Origin: GCA-2705995 sp965661625
GTDB taxonomy: Bacteria > Bacteroidota > Bacteroidia > Flavobacteriales_G > Salibacteraceae
DNA length: 64,000 bases
NCBI GenBank assembly: GCA_965661625.1
Contig: CBFIEM010000002.1
Span: 189,263-253,262 of the forward strand
Direction of reading: 5' to 3'
Made by a program: the position numbers and the translations under genes. Below, in pieces: positions 8,835 to 16,630 of the stretch (the stretch's first letter is position 1; every line of letters begins with the position of its first letter). The notes under the pieces were generated by a model. The model did not search any database, was not told the DNA's origin, and saw only the letters and a program-made list of their open reading frames with translations.

Positions 8835-11216
8835 TTAGTTTCTTAATACTTTACCAGTAGTGATTATACTTTGAATGCGTTCAAGTGTTTTGCGTTGCAT
8901 GCACAGCTCTAAGAATGCTTTTCGTTCAAGGTCTAAGAGGTATTGCTCAGATACTTGCTGACGCTCGCTTAGAGCGCCACCACACATTACTGTACCTAGT
9001 TTTTCTGAAATTAATTGGTCATGCTCACTGATGTAATTTCCAGATTTCATTGAATTAGCTCCAACGTAAACTATGCCTAATCCTTCTTTACCTACAACCT
9101 CAACATCTGTTCGTTCGATAGGCCTTGTGTAGCCTTTTTCATGCATAGTCAATACAGCCTGTTTTGCATAAGCCAATTGCCTGCTGCGGTCTACTATGAT
9201 TTCATCAACTCCCTTGCGCAGGTATCCTAATTCAAATGCCTCTTCAGCACTGGTTGATACTTTTGCCTGCCCAACTGTGAGAAAACGGTTGCGTAGTTGA
9301 TTCGTTCTGATGTCTCCATCTTTAAGCTCATCCCCCAAACGAACGGCGAACTCTTTGGTTCCACCTCCACCGGGAATAAGTCCAACTCCAAATTCAACAA
9401 GGCCCATGTACAATTCGCTATGAGCAATTACTTTGTCGGCATGCATACTCATCTCACATGCGCCACCTAAGGCCATGTTATGGGGAGCAACAACTACAGG
9501 TATGGATGAGTACCGTACACGCATCATCGTATTTTGAAAATGGCGTATTGCAAAATCAAGTTCGTCCCATTCTTGCTCTACAGCAAACATGAAAATCATA
9601 CCTACATTGGCACCGGCAGAGAAGTGGTCTCCGGTATTTGATATTACCAATCCTTTGTATTCAGCTTCAGCTAAATCAATAGCCTTATTAATGCCTTGGA
9701 GCACCTCCCCACCAATGGTGTTCATTTTAGTGTTGAAAGCCAAGTTGATAACCCCATTGCCTAGGTCGGTTATGGTCGTGCCACTATTTTTCCAGATCGT
9801 ACTGGTTTGGGTAAGCACATCCAATGATAAAACGCTATCCTGTCCTGGGATTTCACGATAGCTTTTTGAGCCGATATCATAGTAAAATCGCTTTCCATCC
9901 TTAATAGTATAGAATGCAGAAATTCCTGCATCTAGCATATCCAATATCCACTGATTTGGTTTGAACCCCAACTTCTCCATTGCTTTTATTCCAGCCGCAA
10001 TGCCTATACTGTCCCAAGCTTCAAACGGACCTTGTTGCCAGCCAAAGCCAGCGCGAAGTGCGTCATCAATTCGGTACAATTCATCTGACACTTCGGGAAT
10101 TCGGTTTGATGCATATTGAAATAACGCGCAAAACGATTTTCTGTAGAATTTTCCAGCTTCATCTTTACCATTGAAAAGAATTGGCATACGTTCCTCAAGT
10201 GAATCTATCTGTTTAGTTGCTTCTAGTGTTTCGAAACGCTGCTTTTTTTGAAGCTCATAGGAAAGCGTTTTTAGATTAAGCGCTTTTATTAGTTTTTTAC
10301 CATTGCTATCTTTTTCTTTTTTATAGAATCCTTGGCCTGCTTTCGAACCAACCCATTCCTTTTCAATCATATGTTGCACATAATCGGGTAGGTTAAACAA
10401 GTCATTGGACTCATCATCCGGTGTATGCTCCTTTAAACCATTTGCTACAAGCACTAACGTGTCTAGTCCAACTACATCAGCAGTTCTGAAGGTTGCTGAT
10501 TTTGGTCTTCCAAGTACTGGTCCTGTAAGCTTATCAACATCAGTAACGGTTAGGTTAAACTCGTCCATCATATGAAAGAGGCCCATAATACTAAACACTC
10601 CAATGCGGTTCGCAATGAAGGCTGGCGTGTCTTTACACAGTACCGTCGTTTTTCCAAGAAAACGACGACCATAATCCATCAAGAAGTCAACTACTTCTTG
10701 AGCAGTACTTGCTGTAGGGATGATTTCTAATAGGTTTAGGTAGCGCGGTGGATTGAAAAAGTGTGTACCACAGAAATGTGATTTGAAGTCATCACTTCTA
10801 CCAGCTAACATGCTGTGAATGGGAATGCCTGAAGTATTCGATGATATCAGTGTTCCTGGTTTTCTGTGTTGCTCAATTTTGGTAAATACTTCTTGTTTAA
10901 TACTGAGTTTTTCAACGACAGCCTCCATTATCCAATCGCAATTCTCAAGTTGAGCTAAATCATCTGTCAGGTTTAAGGTTGTAATGCGATTAGCAAACTT
11001 CTTGTTGTAAATCGGACTAGGATTCGACTTTAATGCTGTTTTTAAGGCGCCATCAACGATTGCATTTCGTTCGCTTTTGTTTGAGGAATCAAGAGCTTCC
11101 TTTGGTACAATGTCATAAAGGAGCACGTTGCATCCAATATTTGCAAAATGACATGCAATTCGTGAGCCCATTACCCCTGAACCAATAATGGCAATTGTGT
11201 TTATTTTTCGCTTCAT
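8835..11216 (-). CDS. fadB: 3-hydroxyacyl-CoA dehydrogenase / enoyl-CoA hydratase fusion
   Basis: Bifunctional beta-oxidation enzyme of 793 residues with the dehydrogenase first and the hydratase second, the reverse of E. coli FadB and typical of this bacterial group. Residues 6-30 form the Rossmann NAD site (IAIIGSGVMGSRIA). The dehydrogenase catalytic region contains THFFNPPRYLNLLEIIPT. The C-terminal crotonase domain (about residues 480-700) shows HFSAGANVGMIF for the oxyanion hole and LVEFGVGLIPGGGGTKE around the catalytic Glu. The start codon overlaps the marR stop in an ATGA arrangement, so the two are translationally coupled. Confidence 0.93.
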   Translation of the reverse strand: MKRKINTIAIIGSGVMGSRIACHFANIGCNVLLYDIVPKEALDSSNKSERNAIVDGALKTALKSNPSPIYNKKFANRITTLNLTDDLAQLENCDWIMEAVVEKLSIKQEVFTKIEQHRKPGTLISSNTSGIPIHSMLAGRSDDFKSHFCGTHFFNPPRYLNLLEIIPTASTAQEVVDFLMDYGRRFLGKTTVLCKDTPAFIANRIGVFSIMGLFHMMDEFNLTVTDVDKLTGPVLGRPKSATFRTADVVGLDTLVLVANGLKEHTPDDESNDLFNLPDYVQHMIEKEWVGSKAGQGFYKKEKDSNGKKLIKALNLKTLSYELQKKQRFETLEATKQIDSLEERMPILFNGKDEAGKFYRKSFCALFQYASNRIPEVSDELYRIDDALRAGFGWQQGPFEAWDSIGIAAGIKAMEKLGFKPNQWILDMLDAGISAFYTIKDGKRFYYDIGSKSYREIPGQDSVLSLDVLTQTSTIWKNSGTTITDLGNGVINLAFNTKMNTIGGEVLQGINKAIDLAEAEYKGLVISNTGDHFSAGANVGMIFMFAVEQEWDELDFAIRHFQNTMMRVRYSSIPVVVAPHNMALGGACEMSMHADKVIAHSELYMGLVEFGVGLIPGGGGTKEFAVRLGDELKDGDIRTNQLRNRFLTVGQAKVSTSAEEAFELGYLRKGVDEIIVDRSRQLAYAKQAVLTMHEKGYTRPIERTDVEVVGKEGLGIVYVGANSMKSGNYISEHDQLISEKLGTVMCGGALSERQQVSEQYLLDLERKAFLELCMQRKTLERIQSIITTGKVLRN

Positions 11217-11692
11217 GGTTTTTCCTTTAATAGGTGTTCTGGTACTTCTATAAGATTTTTAAAAAAAGTTGTGTCGTCTAAGGTGTTGTTCAGCCTTTTC
11301 ATGAATGAAGCAAACTGCTTCAATTCCCTGTCAGAGAAAAGGCTTTGCAAATTTTCATTGAAAGCAATTACAGTATTTCGCGCTAATTGCCTTTTCGTCT
11401 CTCCGAGTGGAGTTAAACATACCCTCACCATCCTGCGATCAATTTCATCTTGAACACGTTCAATGAGTCCACCATCTTCCATGGATTTTAAGGTGCGCGT
11501 TAAACTTCGAGATTCCATTCCCATTCTTGGGCCAAGCTTTGTGGAAGGGGTTCCACCATCAAGGTCGATGTTCAGTAATACGTACCCAATTGACATAGAG
11601 ATATCGATTTTTTGAGCCTCCGTGTTATAGAGTCGTGAGATTTTATGCCAAGCCCAACGAATTGGAAAGTCAATGGTTTCTTCAGGTTTCAT
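11213..11692 (-). CDS. MarR-family transcriptional regulator of the beta-oxidation operon
   Basis: A 159-residue winged-helix regulator. The helix-turn-helix is at about residues 48-75 (GGTPSTKLGPRMGMESRSLTRTL, then KSMEDGGLIERVQDEIDRRMVRVCLT, the wing with the D..DRR.. signature of MarR proteins). It is the first gene of the operon and overlaps fadB by four bases, so it probably senses an acyl-CoA or fatty acid and represses its own operon. The upstream region contains an AT-rich segment with TACCTATTTGTAGGTA near 11749-11764, an inverted repeat that could serve as its operator. Confidence 0.88.
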   Translation of the reverse strand: MKPEETIDFPIRWAWHKISRLYNTEAQKIDISMSIGYVLLNIDLDGGTPSTKLGPRMGMESRSLTRTLKSMEDGGLIERVQDEIDRRMVRVCLTPLGETKRQLARNTVIAFNENLQSLFSDRELKQFASFMKRLNNTLDDTTFFKNLIEVPEHLLKEKP

Positions 11693-11748
11693 TGTTTCAA
11701 ATATAAATAATGTTATGCACGCATACTAAATTTAACATGGAAATTTGA

Positions 11749-11764
11749 ATACCTATTTGTAGGT
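11749..11764. promoter_or_regulatory. Possible operator: 16-bp palindrome upstream of marR-fad operon
   Basis: TACCTATTTGTAGGTA is a nearly perfect inverted repeat (TACCTA / TAGGTA) about 57 bp upstream of the marR start. Size and symmetry suit a MarR dimer. Its role as an operator is inferred only from position and symmetry. Confidence 0.4.
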
Positions 11765-11826
11765 ATTGCGAGAAAAGCTCTACTGAATTACATTTGCTTT
11801 AACTTAGACTAATTCTAAATAAGGAA

Positions 11827-11973
11827 ATGAGTCCGTCCACACATAAACACGAGGAACAAAAGCATATCTCAATTGCTGAGGGAATGGTTGTTGTTCCCTG
11901 CTCCTTGAAGAAGAAGTGCTGCAAGAAATACAAGAAGAAAGGGCGTTTTTGTAAATCGTGCCCGATTGAGTAG
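11827..11973 (+). CDS. Small Cys/Lys-rich protein (48 residues)
   Basis: A 48-codon open frame preceded by AAGGA. The N-terminal half is His/Glu-rich (STHKHEEQKHISIAEG). The C-terminal half is VPCSLKKKCCKKYKKKGR followed by FCKSCPIE, with five cysteines and many lysines, a pattern suggesting metal or nucleic-acid binding. It sits alone between divergent operons, directly before an inverted repeat. The cysteine spacing (C-x5-CC-x9-C-x2-C) is too regular for random sequence. Function unknown; I recall similar short CCKKYKKKG proteins in flavobacteria but cannot verify this here. Confidence 0.55.
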   Translation: MSPSTHKHEEQKHISIAEGMVVVPCSLKKKCCKKYKKKGRFCKSCPIE

Positions 11974-11974
11974 T

Positions 11975-12034
11975 TACCTGGAGCTCTTGATTTTATCAAT
12001 AGAAATTGATTATCGATAGCGCTTGAACCAGGTA
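11975..12034. repeat. Imperfect inverted repeat after the small Cys-rich gene
   Basis: TACCTGG and CCAGGTA close a 60-nt imperfect hairpin whose apex is ATCAAT-AGAA-ATTGAT. A second hairpin arm (GGTAGAATG with CATTCCTACC, 12031 to about 12079) overlaps the first and is followed by TTTTCTG, so the two structures are mutually exclusive. They may form a weak terminator or a structured leader. In the rest of the gap to egtB (12080-12251) I see no gene; just before egtB there is a TTCTTTTG sequence one base off the -7 consensus. Confidence 0.4.
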
Positions 12035-12251
12035 GAATGGGGAAAAATTCCTGTGATGTAGCTACTCATTCCTACCTTTTCTGTATAATTTCACTGTACA
12101 CAATTCGAAGTGTTAAATAGTTAGGATAATTGTCGCTATTGATGATTACATCATCGATGAATCAAATTATAGACTATGTGAATGTTCGAATCATGAGATT
12201 TGTCTTCCGTGTAACACTTATGAATTTTATGAATAATTTCTTTTGCATAAG

Positions 12252-13427
12252 ATGAAGGAAGCAAGGCAAGAACGACTTCAGGGTAGATACCGCGAAACTA
12301 GGCAACGCACATTGCGCATTTGTGAGGCATTAGAAACTGAAGATTTCGTAGCTCAACCGATTGAGGAAGTAAGTCCACCCAAGTGGCACCTCGGTCATAC
12401 TACTTGGTTTTTTGAGACCTTTATTTTGAAAGAGGGGTTTCATAAGGGTTCTTATAATGAACGCTTTCAGTTTTTGTTTAACAGTTACTATAATGCTTTG
12501 GGGTCTCGCGTTTTGAGAGATCAGAGGGGAACATTAACACGTCCAACTGTTCAAGAAATTTTGGGGTACCGTTCTGCCATTGATCGTGAGGTTATTAACC
12601 TGCTTTCCACAGAACAGTTTTCGGAGAATCAGTTGGATTTATTGGAACTAGGAATAAACCACGAAGAGCAGCATCAAGAGTTATTGATCACTGATATTAA
12701 ATACATTTTGGGCAGTAATCCCTTGTTAACGGCATACAATGGGGTTGTACACGAGTCGTTTTCTCAAACACCTTCTGGCTGGATTTCAGTTAATGGAGGA
12801 ACGTTTCAAATCGGCTATCAAGGAGAGGGTTTTCATTTTGATAATGAACGCGGAGCACATGAAGTAATTATCGAGTCTTTTGACATTGCAAGTCACCTTG
12901 TGACGAATAGAGAATGGCTAGCCTTTATAAACGATGGGGGTTATGATGATTTTGTATACTGGCATGATGATGGGTTTAATTGGGTAAGATCTAATGAGGT
13001 GCATGCTCCACTTTATTGGACAAAGGAAAAGGGGAACTGGATGCTATACACCTTAGAAGGGTTAATTCCGCTCCCTTTAAATGAGCCTGTTAGGCACATT
13101 TCATGGTATGAAGCTTCTGCATTTGCAACATGGAGTGGACATCGGCTACCAACGGAATTTGAATGGGAAGCGGCTTCCGATTTTATCAAATGGGGAGATT
13201 TATGGGAATGGACGGGAAGTGCATATTTGCCCTATCCGAGGTACCAAAAAGCTGCAGGGAATGCAGGCGAGTATAATGGTAAGTTCATGATTAATCAGAT
13301 GGTTCTGAGGGGCGGTTCAATCGCAACGGCTCCGAATCACAGTAGAAGTACCTATCGCAATTTTTTTAATCCGCATCACCAATGGCAGTTTACTGGGTTG
13401 AGGCTTGCAAAAAATAGTAGGAAATAA
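12252..13427 (+). CDS. egtB: Ergothioneine biosynthesis protein EgtB-like (sulfoxide synthase)
   Basis: Predicted non-haem iron enzyme that joins a thiol donor to hercynine through a sulfoxide. The N-terminal DinB-like domain carries the iron-ligand pattern: PPKWHLGHTTWFFE (His at about 46/49) and INHEEQHQELLITD (His at about 137 and 141, the HxxxH pair). The C-terminal FGE/sulfatase-modifying domain begins at GGTFQIGY and includes the ending VLRGGSIAT and FTGLRLAK. At 391 residues it is slightly short for EgtB (about 430). I start at ATG 12252; a TTG three codons upstream extends the frame. It is followed 3 bp later by egtD. Cysteine versus gamma-glutamylcysteine specificity is not determinable. 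Confidence 0.88.
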   Translation: MKEARQERLQGRYRETRQRTLRICEALETEDFVAQPIEEVSPPKWHLGHTTWFFETFILKEGFHKGSYNERFQFLFNSYYNALGSRVLRDQRGTLTRPTVQEILGYRSAIDREVINLLSTEQFSENQLDLLELGINHEEQHQELLITDIKYILGSNPLLTAYNGVVHESFSQTPSGWISVNGGTFQIGYQGEGFHFDNERGAHEVIIESFDIASHLVTNREWLAFINDGGYDDFVYWHDDGFNWVRSNEVHAPLYWTKEKGNWMLYTLEGLIPLPLNEPVRHISWYEASAFATWSGHRLPTEFEWEAASDFIKWGDLWEWTGSAYLPYPRYQKAAGNAGEYNGKFMINQMVLRGGSIATAPNHSRSTYRNFFNPHHQWQFTGLRLAKNSRK

Positions 13428-13430
13428 TTT

Positions 13431-14369
13431 ATGACTGGAGAATTTAGGAATGACGTTATTCAAGGATTGTCGGCAGAGGCCAAGTATTTGGCAAGTTCCT
13501 ATTTCTATGATGATATCGGTGATAAGCTGTTTCAGGAAATTATGGCGATGGACGAGTATTACTTGACCCGCACTGAAAAAGGGATTCTTGAAACACACGC
13601 TGCTGAAATTATAGCTGCTTTTTGCAGGGGAGGAGAGCCCGCAGAGCTTATTGAGCTTGGGGCCGGTGATGGAGTTAAAACGTCTGTTTTAATTGAAGAA
13701 GCCTTAGCATCGAAATTCGATTTCACCTATAGTCCAATAGATATTAGTCAACACATTTTAGATGTACTCGTATCGAATATGAGTAGTCAATTTCCCAACT
13801 TAAATATGAATGCGCGTCAAGGAGATTACTTTAAGCAATTGAAAGCGGCAGGCGTGCATGTCCGCAAAATTGTTTTGTTTTTAGGTTCAACCATCGGAAA
13901 TATGAAGGATGAGCGTATTCATTCTTTTCTAGCGGGAATAGCGTCCTCATTGAATCCAGGAGATGTGTTTTTCCTTGGCACCGATTTAAAAAAGGACCCA
14001 CGTGTGATCCTTGATGCTTATAACGATAAGGAAGGAATAACTGCAAAGTTTAACTTCAATATTCTCGAGCGTATAAAGCGTGAGCTTGGTGCAGAAATAA
14101 ACCTTTCTAATTGGATGCACTATCCTTATTATAATCCTCAAACTGGAGAGGCTAGGTCATACTTAATTTCTAAGGTTAGGCAGTCCATAACGCTAGATTC
14201 TGGAGAGTCTTTCGCATTTGAGCCATATGAAGCAATACATACTGAGGTTTCCCGCAAGTTTGGTATAAAGGAACTTGAGGTACTAGCAACAACTTACGGG
14301 TTTGAAGTTGAGCAAGTATATACGGATGAACAGGATTGGTTCGCGAATAGTATTTGGATTAAAAAATAA
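13431..14369 (+). CDS. egtD: L-histidine N(alpha)-methyltransferase (EgtD)
   Basis: SAM-dependent enzyme that trimethylates histidine to hercynine, the first step of ergothioneine synthesis. At 312 residues it matches the EgtD/DUF2260 family. Signatures are SSYFYDDIGDKLFQEI with MDEYYLTRTE (substrate-side region), ELGAGDGVKTSVLI (SAM motif I), YSPIDIS (motif II) and VLFLGSTIGNM. It lies between egtB (3 bp upstream) and a DUF427 gene one base downstream, a tight operon. No egtA, egtC or egtE homologue is visible nearby, so the pathway here is probably the short kind that uses cysteine directly. Confidence 0.92.
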   Translation: MTGEFRNDVIQGLSAEAKYLASSYFYDDIGDKLFQEIMAMDEYYLTRTEKGILETHAAEIIAAFCRGGEPAELIELGAGDGVKTSVLIEEALASKFDFTYSPIDISQHILDVLVSNMSSQFPNLNMNARQGDYFKQLKAAGVHVRKIVLFLGSTIGNMKDERIHSFLAGIASSLNPGDVFFLGTDLKKDPRVILDAYNDKEGITAKFNFNILERIKRELGAEINLSNWMHYPYYNPQTGEARSYLISKVRQSITLDSGESFAFEPYEAIHTEVSRKFGIKELEVLATTYGFEVEQVYTDEQDWFANSIWIKK

Positions 14370-14370
14370 T

Positions 14371-14658
14371 ATGATGAAGGCAATTTGGAATGGAAAAGTA
14401 ATTGCGGAGAGCAATGAAACCCGCGTAATCGAAGGAAATCATTATTTCCCGGCAAATTCAATTGTAAAAGAATTTTTTAAGGATTCACAAACACAAACAC
14501 ACTGTCCGTGGAAGGGAGTAGCCTCTTATTTTTCGCTGCATGTAGATGGTGAAATTAATAAGGACGCGGCGTGGTATTATCCCGAAACGAAAGAGGCCGC
14601 TAAGGATATTGAAGGATATGTAGCTTTCTGGCGTGGCGTAGCTGTAGAAGAGGATTAA
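14371..14658 (+). CDS. DUF427 family protein linked to egtBD
   Basis: A 95-residue member of the DUF427 family: MKAIWNGKVIAES, the central FFKDSQTQTHCPWKGVASYF with the diagnostic CPWKG, AWYYPETKEAAKDIEGYVAFW near the end. The fold is a small beta-rich domain; no activity is established to my knowledge. The start ATGATG follows the egtD stop by one base, which excludes the longer open frame that runs back into egtD. Cotranscription with egtB and egtD suggests a role in ergothioneine or thiol metabolism; this is inference from context only. Its stop overlaps the convergent membrane gene by four bases. Confidence 0.85.
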   Translation: MMKAIWNGKVIAESNETRVIEGNHYFPANSIVKEFFKDSQTQTHCPWKGVASYFSLHVDGEINKDAAWYYPETKEAAKDIEGYVAFWRGVAVEED

Positions 14659-15152
14659 TAAGAAATCCCCAATTTGCGGTAAATAAACCCAAGTAGCCAA
14701 GCTGGCCCTATAAGCAGAAACTGGATGTCTTCAAGAAACGAGGGCTTTTTACCTTCAATATGATGCCCAATGAATTGGCCAACCCATGCCAAAATAAAAA
14801 TAAGTGCAGAGCTCCATGCCAGGGGACCCGTCTTGTCAACCTGTGCGATTATAATCAACATCAGCAGATTTAAGGAGAAAACTCCTGCGAAAATTGAAGG
14901 TGATAACTTCAAATAGAAAATCCATACAAACAGCAAAGCAACTGTTCCCCAGTGGGCAAATGGTTTCATTCCTTCAGGAGCAAATTCAACGAGCAAGGTT
15001 GAAGGAATACTGGCGATTAATCCAAGAATGCTGTAGAAAATGAGTGGAACACAAACCCAATGGATAACCTTATTGATTTTGTTTTGGTGACTTTCTCCAT
15101 AGGCATCAAACCACGACTGAATGGACTGCATAATAATTTGTTTGTCCTTCAA
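14655..15152 (-). CDS. Mpo1-like (DUF962/YGL010w family) membrane protein
   Basis: Integral membrane protein of 165 residues related to yeast Mpo1, an iron-dependent dioxygenase in long-chain 2-hydroxy fatty-acid alpha-oxidation. Visible family features are FDAYGESHQNKINKVIHWVCVPLI at residues 15-38, about four hydrophobic segments, and the C-terminal GQFIGHHIEGKKPSFLEDIQFLLIGP whose His pair are the expected iron ligands together with the N-terminal SHQNKxxHW His residues. The Met at residue 8 is an alternative start. Substrate in bacteria is unknown. It converges on the egt operon with a four-base overlap. Confidence 0.82.
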   Translation of the reverse strand: MKDKQIIMQSIQSWFDAYGESHQNKINKVIHWVCVPLIFYSILGLIASIPSTLLVEFAPEGMKPFAHWGTVALLFVWIFYLKLSPSIFAGVFSLNLLMLIIIAQVDKTGPLAWSSALIFILAWVGQFIGHHIEGKKPSFLEDIQFLLIGPAWLLGFIYRKLGISY

Positions 15153-15189
15153 TTTAAGGAATTCTCAACGCCTTGCAGGAGTAGAAATT

Positions 15190-15215
15190 AAAAAAGCCCC
15201 TAAAAAGGGGCTTTT
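15190..15215 (-). terminator. Terminator downstream of tRNA-His
   Basis: AAAAGCCCC-TTTTT-AGGGGCTTTT on the minus strand, immediately after the encoded CCA of tRNA-His and followed by a T-run. Confidence 0.75.
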
Positions 15216-15217
15216 GG

Positions 15218-15291
15218 GGTGGAAGACCGGGTTCGAACCGGCGACCTCTTGAACCACAATCAAGCACTCTAACCAACTGAGCTACAACCAC
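15218..15291 (-). tRNA. tRNA-His (anticodon GTG)
   Basis: Cloverleaf on the minus strand: anticodon arm CTTGA-TTGTGGT-TCAAG gives GTG; T arm GCCGG-TTCGAAC-CCGGT; D arm GCTCAGTTGGTTAGAGT. The extra 5' G (15292) and the discriminator C (15218) fit the G-1:C73 pair special to tRNA-His, and CCA appears encoded at 15215-15217. The acceptor stem GTGGTTG / CTTCCAC contains two adjacent U-U mismatches (pairs 5:68 and 6:67), which is odd; see findings. Confidence 0.9.
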
Positions 15292-15408
15292 CATTTAATT
15301 GGTTGGCAAAATTATATTCTTTTTCGAAATTTCAGTAGCATATCTCACTTTTTTTAAGTGCAATATTGACTGCAATATCCGTTATTTGTCTTTGTTTGAG
15401 CCAAAGCT

Positions 15409-16629
15409 ATGCGCATTCCAACTATCGTAAGAAATGCATTTACATTAATCACTGCTCAGGTGATGGTGGTGATTATCGGATTTGGGATTAAAAAGCTCCA
15501 AACACAATACCTAGGTCCAGAGCTCTATGGTTATTATGCATTTTTCTCTTCTTTCATTGGTATTAGCTTACTTCTTTTTCGCTTTGGTTTCTTCAGTAGC
15601 TTGCAGGTTTTATACGCACAAAGCAATTCAAAGGAGGAAACCTCTGCTTTATCGGGAGTAGGGTTGATTGTAAGCTTGGTTGTTGGTTTGTGTTTCGCCT
15701 TGTTTGTTTTCGTAATGGGTTTTTTCATTGATGAGGTTTTCAACGTTGAGGTGGGGGCGTATTTGCAAGCCTTGAGTCCACTGCTCATCTTTTTACCATG
15801 GCGTAATGTTGTGAACAGTTACGCTTTAGGTACCGAGCACGTAAGTGTAATTGCACGTTTCGATTATATTTCTAAAATCCTATTCATTATTGGCTTGAGT
15901 GTACTTGTTGCCATGAATAAGTTTGGTTTAGTTGAAGTTATGGCATTCAACGTGTTTTCGACGTGTTGCGCTGTACTTGCAACAGGCTTTATGATGCCCA
16001 TTTCATTTCAAGACCTGAGGAGTACCTGGCTTTTGGTTTGGAATAAAACAAAGTCCTATGGGTTTGCATTCTATTCTGGCGCAGTAATTAATCAATCGGT
16101 TTACAGACTTGATGAGCTTTTTATTACCTATTTCAAAGGAGCAACCCTTACTGGATTCTACACCCTCGCAGGTTTGCTATGCTCGCCAATGATGATTTTC
16201 TCACAGAATATCGCCAACAGCTTATACAAAAGATTTAATCGATCACGCAGAATTCCGTTCCAAGTGTTCGTAGTACTGTTTGTTGGGTTGTTGCTCTATG
16301 TAGCGTTTTTGTACGTGGCATCTGATTGGGCGGTAGCTGTACTTTTAGGTGAAGAATACCGTACCGTTGCACAGCTTACCATTTGGCTATCAGGAGCATA
16401 TTTCTTACAAGGAATGTACCAGCCGTTTATGTTTTTGTCGGCAAAGTCAAAAGGTATTGAAATTCGAAATGTTGCTATTTTAGAGGCTATTGCTAGTATT
16501 GCAGGAAACATAGTGCTTATTCCAATTTTTGGTGTTCTTGGTGCTATTGCAACAAGTATTTGTGCAAAATTGATTCACTTAGTCGGAATGATTTATCATT
16601 ATCGCATTTACTTAAAGGAAGGGGAGTAA
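15409..16629 (+). CDS. Polysaccharide flippase (Wzx/MATE-like oligosaccharide exporter)
   Basis: A 406-residue integral membrane protein with about 12 hydrophobic segments spread evenly, of the polysaccharide-biosynthesis export (Wzx/MOP) family. The N-terminal NAFTLITAQVMVVIIGFGIKK and LGPELYGYYAFFSSFIGI are typical first and second helices, and RLDELFITYFKGATLTGFYTLAG is the usual pseudo-repeat start of the second half. It should flip an undecaprenyl-linked glycan across the inner membrane. It is followed one base later by a GT4 glycosyltransferase, forming a two-gene surface-glycan unit. Confidence 0.85.
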   Translation: MRIPTIVRNAFTLITAQVMVVIIGFGIKKLQTQYLGPELYGYYAFFSSFIGISLLLFRFGFFSSLQVLYAQSNSKEETSALSGVGLIVSLVVGLCFALFVFVMGFFIDEVFNVEVGAYLQALSPLLIFLPWRNVVNSYALGTEHVSVIARFDYISKILFIIGLSVLVAMNKFGLVEVMAFNVFSTCCAVLATGFMMPISFQDLRSTWLLVWNKTKSYGFAFYSGAVINQSVYRLDELFITYFKGATLTGFYTLAGLLCSPMMIFSQNIANSLYKRFNRSRRIPFQVFVVLFVGLLLYVAFLYVASDWAVAVLLGEEYRTVAQLTIWLSGAYFLQGMYQPFMFLSAKSKGIEIRNVAILEAIASIAGNIVLIPIFGVLGAIATSICAKLIHLVGMIYHYRIYLKEGE

Positions 16630-16630
16630 T

